A stretch of 64,000 bases of DNA from Alloprevotella rava (GCF_014195585.1 NZ_JACICA010000001.1:372001-436000); one strand, 5' to 3'; counted from the stretch's first letter, positions 34,555 to 44,341 are shown. Notes: generated by a model not told the origin, from the sequence alone. Numbers and translations are program-made.

Positions 34555-35619
34555 ATGAGAAAGTATATATTTTTGTCCCTTGCTGCCGCTCTTTTCTCCC
34601 TCGGGATGCAGGCTCAGCCACGTATTAGCTTTTCTGAAACCCAGCACGATTTTGGTCAAATCATGTGGCGCAATCCGGCACAAACTATTTTTCGTGTTCG
34701 CAATACAGGCAACCAGCCATTGGAGATAAAGGCTGTGGAACCAGATTGTGGTTGCACGTTGGTGAGTTGGGACCAAAGCTCGATAGCTCCCGGGGCGGAG
34801 GGCAAGATCATTGCTAAATACGACGCCGAACTTCTCGGTCATTTCTATAAAGGCATTGCAGTTTATACCAATATAGGCGAGAATCCCTATTATATCAATC
34901 TCGTTGGTCATGTGGTGATACCTAGTGAGGGGAAAGCGGAAAACTTCCCCGTGCATCTTGGCGACAAATGGCTCTCAACAGAGAACGTGGAGTTTGACGA
35001 TGTGCGCCGTGGCGATCGTCCAGAACGTACCGTGGAGGTTTTCAACGCAGGCAAGAAACCAATGACGCTGGGGTTGATGCATCTTCCTCAGTATTTAGAT
35101 GCCGATATTCAGCCCAGTGTTCTTCATCCGGGTCGTAAGGCAAAAATAAAGCTCACCCTAAAGTCGGATGCTATTATGAATATGGGCCTAACGCAAGCTT
35201 CTGTTTATCTTTCTACTTATACAGGCGAGCGCATCAATCGTAACAATGAGATAAATGTGAGTGTTACACTTCTGCCTGATAATAACTATTCGGAGCCAAC
35301 GTTGAAATATGCACCGATAGCCCATCTTGACACCACGAGCGTAGATCTTGGCTCTTTGGGAACAAAGAAACGTCTCCGTACACAATTGTGTTTGACTAAT
35401 GAGGGAAAGACTCCGCTTGTGGTGAGTACTTTGCAAGTTTATAACGCTGGTATTTCTGTCAGTCTCGACCGTCGACAAATAAAGCCAGGCGAGAAAGCAA
35501 AGATGAAAATTATTGTAAATAATTCAACACTACAGTTCAAAGGTCGTCGTCGTATTTTGCTCATTACAAACGACCCAAAAACGCCGAAGTTAGCGATAGA
35601 TGTGAACGTAAAAAAGTAA
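34555..35619 (+). CDS. DUF1573 (ASH/MSP-like beta-sandwich) secreted protein
   Basis: 354 residues from ATG 34555. The signal peptide MRKYIFLSLAAALFSLGMQA is followed by three beta-sandwich repeats. The first has the DUF1573 pattern (HDFGQIMWRNPAQTIFRVRN, PDCGCTLVSWD, IAPGAEGKIIAKYD); the conserved CGC is present. The later repeats (RRGDRPERTVEVFNAGKKP; GSLGTKKRLRTQLCLTNEGK) are more diverged. Such proteins are common in Bacteroidetes and probably periplasmic or surface-attached; the function is unknown. It stands alone before tRNA-Pro. Confidence 0.88.
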   Translation: MRKYIFLSLAAALFSLGMQAQPRISFSETQHDFGQIMWRNPAQTIFRVRNTGNQPLEIKAVEPDCGCTLVSWDQSSIAPGAEGKIIAKYDAELLGHFYKGIAVYTNIGENPYYINLVGHVVIPSEGKAENFPVHLGDKWLSTENVEFDDVRRGDRPERTVEVFNAGKKPMTLGLMHLPQYLDADIQPSVLHPGRKAKIKLTLKSDAIMNMGLTQASVYLSTYTGERINRNNEINVSVTLLPDNNYSEPTLKYAPIAHLDTTSVDLGSLGTKKRLRTQLCLTNEGKTPLVVSTLQVYNAGISVSLDRRQIKPGEKAKMKIIVNNSTLQFKGRRRILLITNDPKTPKLAIDVNVKK

Positions 35620-35651
35620 GGGAATAATTTGGTAGAACAAAAACAAAACTC

Positions 35652-35659
35652 TACTTTTG
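35652..35659 (+). promoter_or_regulatory. -7 box for tRNA-Pro
   Basis: TACTTTTG exact consensus, 10 bases before the tRNA. Confidence 0.6.
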
Positions 35660-35669
35660 CACCCGCAAT

Positions 35670-35742
35670 CGGAAAGTAGCGCAGTTGGTAGCGCACTACG
35701 TTCGGGACGTAGGGGTCGGGCGTTCGAGTCGCCTCTTTCCGA
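35670..35742 (+). tRNA. tRNA-Pro (anticodon CGG)
   Basis: Cloverleaf: acceptor CGGAAAG/CTTTCCG, D-arm GCGC-AGTTGGTA-GCGC, anticodon stem CTACG/CGTAG with loop TTCGGGA (anticodon CGG, reads CCG), T-arm GGGCG-TTCGAGT-CGCCT (one G-T pair). The discriminator is A. CCA is not encoded. Confidence 0.96.
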
Positions 35743-35744
35743 CA

Positions 35745-35791
35745 AAACGCGGCAGAAGCTTTGCAGAAAAGTGGACGCCGCGTTTTTTTTT
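35745..35791 (+). terminator. tRNA-Pro terminator
   Basis: AACGCGGC (35746-35753) pairs with GCCGCGTT (35777-35784), followed by a run of T. Confidence 0.9.
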
Positions 35792-35854
35792 GTTTTACTT
35801 CTTGGTTGTTGAGATGTAAAACGATAGTGCGGATGTCTTGATATTTATAAAAAA

Positions 35855-35890
35855 GAAGGTGTTACTTTGCTAAACCAGAGTAACACCTTT
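35855..35890. terminator. Hairpin, probably bidirectional terminator
   Basis: AAGGTGTTACT pairs with AGTAACACCTT, followed by TTATAT. No gene lies directly upstream on either strand. Confidence 0.6.
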
Positions 35891-36112
35891 ATATCTGTGT
35901 ATTAAGACTTTCACTGTGCACAGTCTATGTATTATCTGTAGGCACTTTCGCTCACTGTACCACTCTGCCTCCCTCTGCCGTAGCCGCATCCGTACAGAGT
36001 ACCTCACACCTCGGACGGAGACAGTGGGTGCTTGTACGGAAGTTTTTCACTAACCTCCGCCCCTGCATGTTGTGTTATAGCCTGTAGGCAACTCTACACA
36101 CTGTAGTCATCA

Positions 36113-36337
36113 CTCTCTCCTCCCAGAACAAAAAACTTATTTTTGTTGTCACGTTGTCACAGAAAGGTAGAATATGTTGATAGACAGGCTCTTATTTGCG
36201 TGACAACAGGGTGACAATGAAAATTTGTTGTCACACTGTTGTCACGCGCGTAATGTGTTTGTTTTTCAGGCGATTATACCTAAAGTGTGACAACGTGACG
36301 ACGTGACAACGAAAAAAAGAGCAGAGGAGAGAGGAGA
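36113..36337. repeat. GTTGTCAC terminal-inverted-repeat element, copy D (inverted)
   Basis: Same structure as copy C but in opposite orientation. The left end CTCTCTCCTCC...AAAACTTATTTTTG-TTGTCACGTTGTCAC corresponds to the reverse complement of copy C's right end, and similarity runs a further 30-40 bases outward (GTAGGCAACTCTACACACTGTAG region). Confidence 0.82.
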
Positions 36338-36374
36338 ATGTTTCTTGATTTCGCTATGAGTATTGCTACCGTAA

Positions 36375-36450
36375 CTACAATAAGGGTGTCGGCTGACGCA
36401 ATAAGGATGTCAGCTGATAGGCTTATTGTATCCGAGAACGTAATAAGGAT
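36375..36450. repeat. Dispersed CAATAAGG palindrome, copy D
   Basis: ACAATAAGGGTGTCGGCTGAC, GCAATAAGGATGTCAGCTGA then TAGGCTTATTG, and GTAATAAGGATATGGG. The core is nearly identical to copies A and F. Confidence 0.85.
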
Positions 36451-36729
36451 ATGGGCGATAGCGCATATAATATGCTTTTCGCCCTCCAGGAGTTTTTCAA
36501 AACTCTGGGAGACTGTTATCGTTGTGAAAGGCGTATGCTTTATATTCTGTGTAGGTTGATTTTGTTGATGTTTTTGCAGTTCTGAAAGAGAGCTTTTGGC
36601 AGATTGTTTGGCAGAGGATGACGCTGTTAGTAGGGGAGAATAGAGAGCTGTAAATTTGTAAAATTCAGCTATTTTTCGGATATTTGCGGGCGAAGTGTTA
36701 TATTTTTGAAGCTCTCAAAGCAGTTTATG

Positions 36730-39324
36730 ATGAAACGTTTTCTCAATATTCTCTTTCTGTTCATAAGCATAGCGGCAAGTAGCCAAGCAACATTGCCCGA
36801 CTCTATTGCAAATCGCTGTGCAATGTTGGCAGCACGTGGAGAAGTGAGGCAGTTGCGTCCTCTCTATCGCCAGCATAAGGCAGAACTTCCTACTTATGTG
36901 CGCCTTTTCTGCGATTTGGCCATAGCACGAGCAGAAGGTAATAATAATCGTACCAATCAGTGTGTAGATTCACTTGTTTCTAATTTTCCGAAACAAGTAG
37001 GGGCGGTAGGGCGCTTGACCTTGACCGAACTGAAAGCAGAGAACCTCTTCAATGATGGGCTTTATGACGAATTGCAAGCTTATGCAGATGAGCAAGTTCT
37101 TTATCTCAAACGTCATAATTTTAAAGCTGCTCGCATCGATGTGTTCCGCGACTATGCGCGAAAGGCCATTCGCTATGGAAGCAGCGGAGAGAGTGGTCGT
37201 ATTTTGGGAATGGCCGAACGCAGAAGCGATTTTGAGTTGCTGAAAGCTTATCGCTCTGATCAATCGCTCACCGCCTTTGCGCGACTCACGGCAAGGGCGG
37301 AACTGGCGCGTGCGTTCAATCTCCCCGATGCGGCGTGTGCTTCGGCCGATAGTTTGCTGCGCTTTTATGCTGATTCGTTGAATGCAGAAGTGCAAACCAC
37401 TTATCTCACGACTTGCATAGAAAATTATATATCTCAGGGGCTTTGGAAGAAACTCGCCGAATTCTGCGAATTTGCCACAACGCTACCTCAGTTGCGCGCT
37501 GTTCCATTGGAGATATTTTCCAGTATTGCCCGCGAATTGCGCAACGAGCAGCCTTTTGCTCTCGAGCAACCCGCTACGCCTATTTCCGTCCCTACTACGC
37601 GCGATTGGCCTTTGCTTCTACCAGTTTCCGTCAATGGAGGTAGCAATGTGTTTTTCCATCTCAATACAGGACAGCACCTAACCATTATCACTGAAGCCGA
37701 TGCCCGACAATTTGGTGCGCGCGTACTCAATGTGACATTGGCCGTGAACACTATGTTTGGAAAAGTGAATGTTCGGCCAGCTTTCCTGCGCGAACTTCGT
37801 ATAGGGAGTGTTCGCTTCCGAAATCTTCTTGTCTATGTATTTCCAGTAGAGGAAATGACTGCAGAAATGAAACCTGAAATCTGTCGTATTCTTGGCAATC
37901 GTGAGTTGATGCGCTTGGGCGAGGTTCGTATCTATCCTGAAAAGATTGTGTTTGCTCCCTCCCAGATGGATGTTCGTAAGAGTCAACCCAATCTGCGCCT
38001 TAACGATAATTACCGACTTCAACTTCAGGCCGAATACGGGGATGCTATTTGCGGCTTGAGTTTGGAAAGTGGTTCGCCCGGCAATGTGCTATCAGCTGTG
38101 GTGTTTCCTCCCGAGGAAACCGATACGCTCGATTTCCATCTAACACTCAATGGTGAGTGCGCCCTTGTGCCAGCTGTCGAACTCAGTGAGGTCAAGGATG
38201 GTAACTCTTGCGGTATTTTAGGTTTGCCCTTCCTTCGTGGTTTTTCTCTTGTGCGCTTCGATTTTGGCGGGATGAAACTCACTATTGAAGGGAAACAACA
38301 ATACAACCATCGATACTTGACAGACTATACCGCCGATGGCGACCTTTTCGGTTTGGAGCGTAACGCTCCCGCTTTACAGGCTGTGACCGATGATTCCGTG
38401 ACGTCTGATTTTCTCCGACTCTTAGTGGATAAAGGTAAGAATGTTCCCAATTCTGTCGTTTCTTTAGCGCGTCGTCTTGAGCCGGCTTTGTTCGGAAGTC
38501 GCTCGGAGGAAGAACTACTCATGGTAGAGATCGAAAAAGTGCGTGCTTTAGGCGGGATAGGACATTATTCGGAAGCAGCTGCTGACTGTCGTAAGTTGCT
38601 CGACAATAATGCCTTTTCGGGTTCGTCTCGACTGGAGATACAGCGCTACGAACAGTTGCTCCGCGCCGCCATTCCCTTTGGTGCTCCGCAATATCTGTCT
38701 ACTGCCGATTCCCTTGCAGTACCTTTCAATCAGGCAGATAAGACCGTGAGCGTTCAAGCGGGGAAGAAGTCTTATATTAGTAGCATTGATATTACGCAGT
38801 CCATTACAACTTTATCAACGAAAGCCGTTCAGAAATTAGGAGCTCATGTCTTTTTCCGCGACATTCAGAATACCTACGCGATGTTACCTGAAATAGCCAT
38901 CGGTACGGCGCGTTTCCGCAATATATTCTGTAAGGTAGTTGAGGATAAAGACATTAAAATTACGTTAGGCTTCAATCTCTTCCGCCTCATTCCACAACTC
39001 ACGCTAACACAGAACCAACTCATCTTGGGTAAACATCAAACGGCAAGTGGTACTCCTATGCGTTTCGACAAATACCTCTGTGTGCAGGGCGAAACCAATG
39101 CAGGTTATGTGACATTGCGACTAAAAATGAGTGGGCAGAACTCGCTGTTGCGTTTGAAAGATACTCCCGTGAGTGTGGCAGAGGCGAAGATTCAAGCCTC
39201 CGATGCAGTGCCTGGCGACTACAATGAACAAGAAAATCCTTATCAAGGTGAAATCTCTATCGACTATCTCATCAACCGACAAGGGCGCGTTACGTTCGAC
39301 TGGGAAAAGATGAGAATGGAGTAG
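36730..39324 (+). CDS. Secreted protein with degenerate retropepsin-like domains
   Basis: 864 residues from ATG 36730 (MKRFLNILFLFISIAASSQA signal peptide). Residues about 20-290 are helical, TPR-like. A retropepsin-like beta domain follows, with FHLNTGQHLTIITEADARQF at about 309-328: the active-site triad DTG reads NTG (Asn312), and the hydrophobic strand and segment FRNLLVYVFPV fit the fold. A second copy near 690-790 (SSIDITQSITTLSTKAVQKL, IKITLGFNLFRLIP) also lacks DTG. The protein is probably not a protease but a structural or binding relative of the Bacteroidetes retropepsin-like family. It is alone in its transcription unit. Confidence 0.68.
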   Translation: MKRFLNILFLFISIAASSQATLPDSIANRCAMLAARGEVRQLRPLYRQHKAELPTYVRLFCDLAIARAEGNNNRTNQCVDSLVSNFPKQVGAVGRLTLTELKAENLFNDGLYDELQAYADEQVLYLKRHNFKAARIDVFRDYARKAIRYGSSGESGRILGMAERRSDFELLKAYRSDQSLTAFARLTARAELARAFNLPDAACASADSLLRFYADSLNAEVQTTYLTTCIENYISQGLWKKLAEFCEFATTLPQLRAVPLEIFSSIARELRNEQPFALEQPATPISVPTTRDWPLLLPVSVNGGSNVFFHLNTGQHLTIITEADARQFGARVLNVTLAVNTMFGKVNVRPAFLRELRIGSVRFRNLLVYVFPVEEMTAEMKPEICRILGNRELMRLGEVRIYPEKIVFAPSQMDVRKSQPNLRLNDNYRLQLQAEYGDAICGLSLESGSPGNVLSAVVFPPEETDTLDFHLTLNGECALVPAVELSEVKDGNSCGILGLPFLRGFSLVRFDFGGMKLTIEGKQQYNHRYLTDYTADGDLFGLERNAPALQAVTDDSVTSDFLRLLVDKGKNVPNSVVSLARRLEPALFGSRSEEELLMVEIEKVRALGGIGHYSEAAADCRKLLDNNAFSGSSRLEIQRYEQLLRAAIPFGAPQYLSTADSLAVPFNQADKTVSVQAGKKSYISSIDITQSITTLSTKAVQKLGAHVFFRDIQNTYAMLPEIAIGTARFRNIFCKVVEDKDIKITLGFNLFRLIPQLTLTQNQLILGKHQTASGTPMRFDKYLCVQGETNAGYVTLRLKMSGQNSLLRLKDTPVSVAEAKIQASDAVPGDYNEQENPYQGEISIDYLINRQGRVTFDWEKMRME

Positions 39325-39386
39325 GGGGAAGGCAGTAATGGGAATAGAACCCACCTGCTGCCCTCCAATGGAATAAAGAAAAAGAG

Positions 39387-39394
39387 TATCTTTG
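39387..39394 (+). promoter_or_regulatory. -7 box for the subtilase gene
   Basis: TATCTTTG exact consensus, 23 bases before ATG 39418. Confidence 0.55.
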
Positions 39395-39417
39395 CAGAAG
39401 AATTAAAAATAGCAATA

Positions 39418-40812
39418 ATGAGAACTTTAAATATTTTGTGGATTGTCATATTGTGTTCTCTTTTCAGCATACCAGTTGCTGCACAGCATCAAGCAAAAAT
39501 GCAGGCGGTGGCTAAGAGTTATCGCTTCCGCGTGACTTTTACTGATAAGAAAAATAATACTTATTCGCTTAAACGGCCAGAGGAATTTCTTTCGGCACAA
39601 GCACTTGAGCGTCGGCGGCGTTATAAGATAAAGGTGGACCACTATGATCTTCCAGTTTCGCCCAACTACCTTCAAGTGTTGCGTCAAGAAGGACTGAAAA
39701 TCCACAATATGTCAAAATGGAACAACACTGTGGTGGTTGAAACTACTGATACGCTGAAGATGGCAGCCATTCGTATGTTTCCTTTTGTCAAGGCAACGCG
39801 CCTTGTCTGGGTTGGTCCAGACTCAATAGATATTGCTCCCCATGTAGAACGCCATGAACTTGTAAAAGATATTGTGACGGATACGCTTGACAATTTTTAC
39901 GGTTATGCTCAGCAACAAGTGGAGATGCTCAACACGCAGAAACTTCATCAAGCAGGATTTCGTGGAGAAGACATGACGATAGCTGTGCTGGATGGAGGTT
40001 TTCTCAATACCGATATTATTCCCGGTCTTCGCAGTGCAAAGATTCTCGGTACACGCAATTTTGTTGAATCAGGTAAGACTGTCTATGACTGGCAATCTCA
40101 TGGAACGATGGTTCTTTCTTGTATTGCTACTAATCATCCCAACTTCCTTGTGGGCACTGCTCCAGAAGCCAGTTTCTACTTGATTCAGAGTGAAGACTCT
40201 GAGACGGAACAGTTAGTGGAAGAAGATAATTATGCCGCCGCTCTTGAATATGCCGATAGTCTTGGTGTTGATGTGGTGACAGCTTCTTTGGGCTACTATC
40301 ACTTTGACTATCCCGAAATGAATCATACTTATGACGATCTGAATGGTCGTGTTGCGGTGAATACTATTGCAGCATCATTGGCTGCTTCTCGCGGTTTGCT
40401 CGTTCTCAACTCTGCGGGAAATGAAGGTAACGGCCGATGGAAGAAAATCAATTTCCCCTCTGATGCTACCGACATCTTAACGGTTGGCGCGGTTGGCGCA
40501 GATAGTATCAATACAAATTTCTCTTCTTTGGGCTATACTGCTGATAGGCGTGTGAAACCTGATGCGATGGCTATGGGACGTGATTGTGCACTTTTTTATC
40601 CCAGTGGAAATGTCGATACGGCAAATGGAACAAGTTTTTCTTGTCCCATCCTCGCTGGTGCTGTCACTTGTCTCTGGCAAGCTCATCGTGATAAAACTCC
40701 GCTTGAGATCATGAAAGCGGTTCGTGAAGCGGGCAACTATTACAAACATCCTAACGAGGTTTTCGGTTACGGTATTCCCGATATGTGGAAAGCTAATCAA
40801 GTTCTTAAATAA
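39418..40812 (+). CDS. Secreted S8-family (subtilisin-like) serine protease
   Basis: 464 residues. The signal peptide ends near VAA22. The prodomain-like region (about 30-160) includes the family-typical EEFLSAQALERRRRYKI. The catalytic domain has Asp192 in AVLDGG, His228 in SHGT, the oxyanion Asn335 in SAGNEG and Ser406 in NGTSFSCP. The triad is complete. In Bacteroidetes these enzymes are exported, sometimes by the type IX system; no sorting domain is seen after the catalytic domain. Confidence 0.93.
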   Translation: MRTLNILWIVILCSLFSIPVAAQHQAKMQAVAKSYRFRVTFTDKKNNTYSLKRPEEFLSAQALERRRRYKIKVDHYDLPVSPNYLQVLRQEGLKIHNMSKWNNTVVVETTDTLKMAAIRMFPFVKATRLVWVGPDSIDIAPHVERHELVKDIVTDTLDNFYGYAQQQVEMLNTQKLHQAGFRGEDMTIAVLDGGFLNTDIIPGLRSAKILGTRNFVESGKTVYDWQSHGTMVLSCIATNHPNFLVGTAPEASFYLIQSEDSETEQLVEEDNYAAALEYADSLGVDVVTASLGYYHFDYPEMNHTYDDLNGRVAVNTIAASLAASRGLLVLNSAGNEGNGRWKKINFPSDATDILTVGAVGADSINTNFSSLGYTADRRVKPDAMAMGRDCALFYPSGNVDTANGTSFSCPILAGAVTCLWQAHRDKTPLEIMKAVREAGNYYKHPNEVFGYGIPDMWKANQVLK

Positions 40813-40845
40813 TTATTTGTTTAATGTGCTGATATGCTATTATGC

Positions 40846-40883
40846 ATTAGCACATTAGCACATTAGCACATTAGCACATTAGC
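40846..40883. repeat. 8-bp tandem repeat in front of xseA
   Basis: The unit ATTAGCAC is repeated four times plus a partial fifth, ending two bases before the xseA ATG. Variation in unit number would change the 5' leader length. Confidence 0.9.
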
Positions 40884-40885
40884 TT

Positions 40886-42172
40886 ATGACTTCCATCTCC
40901 CTTTCTGAACTCAACGCCCTTGTGAAAGACACCCTTCACTATCAGATGCCTGATAGCTATTGGGTCGTGGCAGAAATCGCAAGTGTCAGTGTGAGAGGAA
41001 ATGGACATTGTTATCTTGAGTTTGTAGAGCGCGATCCACACGAGGGATTAGTTGCTAAAGCTTCGGCTCATATTTGGCGTAACACTTTTACACTGCTTCG
41101 CTCCCACTTTGAGCGTGCCACGGGGCAAACATTAGTAGCAGGAATGAAGGTGCTTGTTGAGGTAGAGGTAGACTTTCATGAAGTATATGGTTATAGTCTG
41201 AATATTCTTGATATTGACCCAACCTACACAATGGGAGATATGGCACGTCGTCGTCAAGAAATTTTAGAACAGTTGCGAGAAGATGGCGTGTTGGAAATGA
41301 ATAAAGCACTCGTGCTTCCACGCCCGCTGAGTCGTATCGCTGTTATTTCGAGCGAGACAGCAGCTGGATATGGCGACTTCTGCAACCAAATGAATCAAAA
41401 GCCCTATAAGTTTACGCTAAAACTCTTCCCGGCTATCATGCAGGGAAATACTGTTGAGAATAGCGTGATTGCAGCTTTGGAGCAGATAGCTGCCGAAGAG
41501 GAAAAATGGGACGCAGTAGCTATCATTCGCGGTGGAGGTGCTGTGAGCGACCTTAACGGTTTCGACTCCTACCTGCTAGCTGCTAATGTGGCGCAATTTC
41601 CCCTTCCCGTCCTGACTGGAATTGGTCATGAGCGCGATGATACCGTTATAGACTTCGTGGCACACACACGACTGAAGACACCAACCGCTGTGGCAGCTTT
41701 TCTTCTTGATGTACGTGAGAAAGAAATCCGAGAGGTGGAAGCGTTAGAAGAGACTTTGCTGCGTACAGCTACGCTCTGTCTGCGCGATCGCAAAGAACTT
41801 TTCCAACAATTAGCTCATCGCTTTCAGTTGGCTTCCGAGCAGTTCTCCAATTTGCGCCGCGAGCGCTTGCTTCGTTTGATGGGGCGACTCGAATTGCTCA
41901 CGCAACAACGTTTGCAGAATGAGCAACATCGTCTCGAATTCATTCCCGGGCGTATCACCGTTGCAATAGAACAGCGCTTGGAGCGAGAAGGTCGAACCTT
42001 GAAAATGTTGGAGCAAAATGTGCGACTGGCCAGTCCGGAACGCATTTTGAAATTAGGTTTCAGTATAACAACGCTTAACGGGAAAGTCGTAAGGAAAGCA
42101 TCCCAACTGAAACCTGGCGACCGCTTACAAACGCAGTTTGAGGATGGAGCAGTAAGCAGCATTGTTGAATAA
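40886..42172 (+). CDS. xseA: Exodeoxyribonuclease VII large subunit
   Basis: 428 residues. The OB-fold N-terminus (SLSELNALVKDTL, YWVVAEIASVSVRGNGHCYLEF) is followed by the nuclease core (IAVISSETAAGYGDF, IIRGGGAVSDLNGFDSY, PVLTGIGHERDDTVIDFVAHTRLKTPTAVA), a long coiled coil and the ending GDRLQTQFEDGAVSSIVE. It degrades single-stranded DNA together with XseB. The start codon follows a short tandem repeat and there is no Shine-Dalgarno. It overlaps nothing upstream and is 28 bases before xseB. Confidence 0.95.
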   Translation: MTSISLSELNALVKDTLHYQMPDSYWVVAEIASVSVRGNGHCYLEFVERDPHEGLVAKASAHIWRNTFTLLRSHFERATGQTLVAGMKVLVEVEVDFHEVYGYSLNILDIDPTYTMGDMARRRQEILEQLREDGVLEMNKALVLPRPLSRIAVISSETAAGYGDFCNQMNQKPYKFTLKLFPAIMQGNTVENSVIAALEQIAAEEEKWDAVAIIRGGGAVSDLNGFDSYLLAANVAQFPLPVLTGIGHERDDTVIDFVAHTRLKTPTAVAAFLLDVREKEIREVEALEETLLRTATLCLRDRKELFQQLAHRFQLASEQFSNLRRERLLRLMGRLELLTQQRLQNEQHRLEFIPGRITVAIEQRLEREGRTLKMLEQNVRLASPERILKLGFSITTLNGKVVRKASQLKPGDRLQTQFEDGAVSSIVE

Positions 42173-42200
42173 AAAAAGAAAGCTATACGAGATACAAACT

Positions 42201-42398
42201 ATGGCAAAAGAACAAACTTACGAAACGGCACTGGCGCGATTGGAAGAAATCGTGGAGAGTTTCGAGCAGAATACGCTCGAACTGGATGAGCTGAGTGTCC
42301 GCCTCAAAGAGGCACAAAAACTTCTTAAGTTCTGCAAGAACAAACTTGTAAAGACTGATGCAGACGTAAAAAAGATACTTGCAGATGGGAAAGAATAA
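42201..42398 (+). CDS. xseB: Exodeoxyribonuclease VII small subunit
   Basis: 65 residues from ATG 42201 ([20 protein letters not shown]), the standard two-helix XseB with [19 protein letters not shown]. An upstream in-frame ATG (42162) lies within xseA and is less likely. The 3' end overlaps trmB by 14 bases. Confidence 0.93.
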   Translation: MAKEQTYETALARLEEIVESFEQNTLELDELSVRLKEAQKLLKFCKNKLVKTDADVKKILADGKE

Positions 42399-43173
42399 AC
42401 TAGCGAAATTTGCCGATATGGAATGCTTTGAGAATGTGTTTCAATGTCCGGAGCGCGAACTCTGTAATGGCGTGTCAATGACTAATCCTGTTTACGATTT
42501 AAAGCCGGGGCATTGGCACGACGCGTATTTCAAGAACAGCAACCCCATAGTTCTTGAATTGGGGTGTGGGCGTGGCGAATACACGGTTGGATTAGCACGC
42601 CTTTTCCCCGATAAAAATTTCATTGGCGTAGATATCAAAGGTTCGCGAATGTGGACTGGCGCCAAGGATGCGTTGGAGAATAATTTGAAGAATGTGGCCT
42701 TCTTGCGTACAGGGATAGAGTTTATCGATCGTTTCTTTGAATCTGGCGAAGTGAGTGAAATCTGGTTGACATTCTCAGACCCTCAAATGAAGAAGCCCAC
42801 CAAGCGCCTCTCTTCTACTTACTTCCTGGAGCGTTATCGCCGCATTTTGAAAGATAATGGTATTGTTCATGTAAAGACGGATAGCAACTTTCTCTTCACC
42901 TATACGAGGTATATGATTGCTGCTAATAATCTCCCTGTTGACTATCGCACGGAAGATCTCTACCAGACAGAACTCAGCGAGGAAGACAAAGCAATTTTAG
43001 GTATTCAAACTTATTACGAGCAGCAATGGCTCAGTCGTGGTATCACGATTAAATACCTCAAATTCCATCTTCCGCAGGAAGGTGATTTCCAAGAGCCAGA
43101 TGTGGAAATCGAACTGGACTCTTATCGCTCCTACAATCGCAATAAGCGCTCCGGGCTAACGACTGCAAAATAA
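42385..43173 (+). CDS. trmB: tRNA (guanine-N7-)-methyltransferase
   Basis: 262 residues from ATG 42385. It methylates G46 of tRNA using S-adenosylmethionine. Motifs: [46 protein letters not shown] (TrmB-specific) and [14 protein letters not shown]. The C-terminal extension of about 60 residues ([16 protein letters not shown] onward) is common in Bacteroidetes. Its start overlaps the end of xseB, showing coupling. Confidence 0.94.
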   Translation: MGKNKLAKFADMECFENVFQCPERELCNGVSMTNPVYDLKPGHWHDAYFKNSNPIVLELGCGRGEYTVGLARLFPDKNFIGVDIKGSRMWTGAKDALENNLKNVAFLRTGIEFIDRFFESGEVSEIWLTFSDPQMKKPTKRLSSTYFLERYRRILKDNGIVHVKTDSNFLFTYTRYMIAANNLPVDYRTEDLYQTELSEEDKAILGIQTYYEQQWLSRGITIKYLKFHLPQEGDFQEPDVEIELDSYRSYNRNKRSGLTTAK

Positions 43174-43199
43174 TATTTTCAGAACATAACAATTAGATC

Positions 43200-44303
43200 A
43201 TGACATTATATCCCAAACTGATTACCGATGCTTTGGAAAAAGTGCATTATCCGGGCAACGGTAAGAACCTCGTTGAGGCCAATATGGTGGAGGACGATAT
43301 CCGCATCGACGGAATGAATGTCTCTTTCTCCCTTATTTTTGAAAAGAGCACTGATCCCTTTATCAAGTCCGTTGTTAAGTCAGCCGAATCAACTATTCAC
43401 GCGTTTGTAAGTAAAGACATAAATGTAGCTATCAGTGTGAAGAGCTTGCAAGCCGCACGCCCTGAACCTGGCAAGATGCTGCCAGGCGTGAAGAATGTTA
43501 TAGCGGTGAGCAGCGGTAAAGGCGGAGTGGGCAAGAGCACCGTTTCGGCCAACTTAGCCGTGGCTCTGGCGCAGATGGGCTATAAGGTGGGACTTCTCGA
43601 CGCCGACATTTTTGGGCCTAGCGTACCGAAGATGTTCCATGTGGAAGGCGCGCAGATTTTTATGGAGAAAAAAGATGGGCGCGAACTCATTATTCCTGCC
43701 GAGAAATATGGCGTAAAACTCCTCTCTATCGGTTTCTTTGTCAATCCGGATACGGCAACTCTTTGGCGAGGAGGTATGGCTTCTAATGCTCTTAAGCAAC
43801 TTATCGCTGATGCCGATTGGGGCGATCTCGACTATTTTGTACTGGACACACCGCCGGGTACAAGTGATATTCACTTAACGCTGTTGCAATCTTTGGCTAT
43901 CACGGGAGCCGTTATCATTTCCACGCCGCAGAATGTAGCTCTGGCAGATGCGCGCAAAGGTATTGATATGTACCAAAACGAAAAAGTGAATGTTCCTATC
44001 TTGGGACTTGTGGAAAATATGGCCTGGTTTACGCCTGCCGAACTTCCCGAAAACCGCTACTATATCTTTGGTAAAGAAGGTGTGAAACGTTTGGCAGAAG
44101 AGATGAACGTTCCGCTACTCGGCCAAATCCCCATTGTGCAGAGCATTTGCAACAGTGGCGATGAAGGCGAACCCGTAGCCGTTCATGCCGACAGCCTAAC
44201 AGGTAGTGCTTTCCGCAATCTTGCCGAAGCCGTAGTGCGCGAAACGGAACGTCGCAATGTAGAGCAGAAGCCCACAGAAATTGTGAAGATTACGACGAAA
44301 TAA
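43200..44303 (+). CDS. mrp: Mrp/ApbC-type P-loop ATPase (Fe-S carrier)
   Basis: 367 residues. Residues 1-95 form a MIP18/DUF59-like domain. The P-loop NTPase follows, with deviant Walker A SSGKGGVGKSTVSANLA, DADIFGPSVPKMF, LDTPPGTSDIHLTLLQS and GLVENMAWFTP. The usual CxxC of Nbp35/Mrp is not visible at its expected place (after VENMAWF, TPAELPENRYYIFG). Such proteins carry 4Fe-4S clusters to target enzymes. Last gene of the xseA-xseB-trmB-mrp cluster, followed by a terminator. Confidence 0.92.
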   Translation: MTLYPKLITDALEKVHYPGNGKNLVEANMVEDDIRIDGMNVSFSLIFEKSTDPFIKSVVKSAESTIHAFVSKDINVAISVKSLQAARPEPGKMLPGVKNVIAVSSGKGGVGKSTVSANLAVALAQMGYKVGLLDADIFGPSVPKMFHVEGAQIFMEKKDGRELIIPAEKYGVKLLSIGFFVNPDTATLWRGGMASNALKQLIADADWGDLDYFVLDTPPGTSDIHLTLLQSLAITGAVIISTPQNVALADARKGIDMYQNEKVNVPILGLVENMAWFTPAELPENRYYIFGKEGVKRLAEEMNVPLLGQIPIVQSICNSGDEGEPVAVHADSLTGSAFRNLAEAVVRETERRNVEQKPTEIVKITTK

Positions 44304-44341
44304 AGTTTCAATAGAGTTCTAAATCTCTATGTACATATAAG

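Larger units (their letters stand above)
35891..36729. other. Repeat-filled intergenic stretch
   Basis: No gene is supported in about 840 bases. It holds two similar CTGTAGGCA...CACTGTA segments (about 35937 and 36082), the GTTGTCAC element copy D, the CAATAAGG repeat copy D, and a hairpin near 36483-36510 (CTCCAGGAGTTTT/AAAACTCTGGGAG). Confidence 0.6.

Noticed and set aside
40846-40883. CRISPR-like array before xseA
   Set aside because: It is a pure 8-bp tandem repeat with no spacers.
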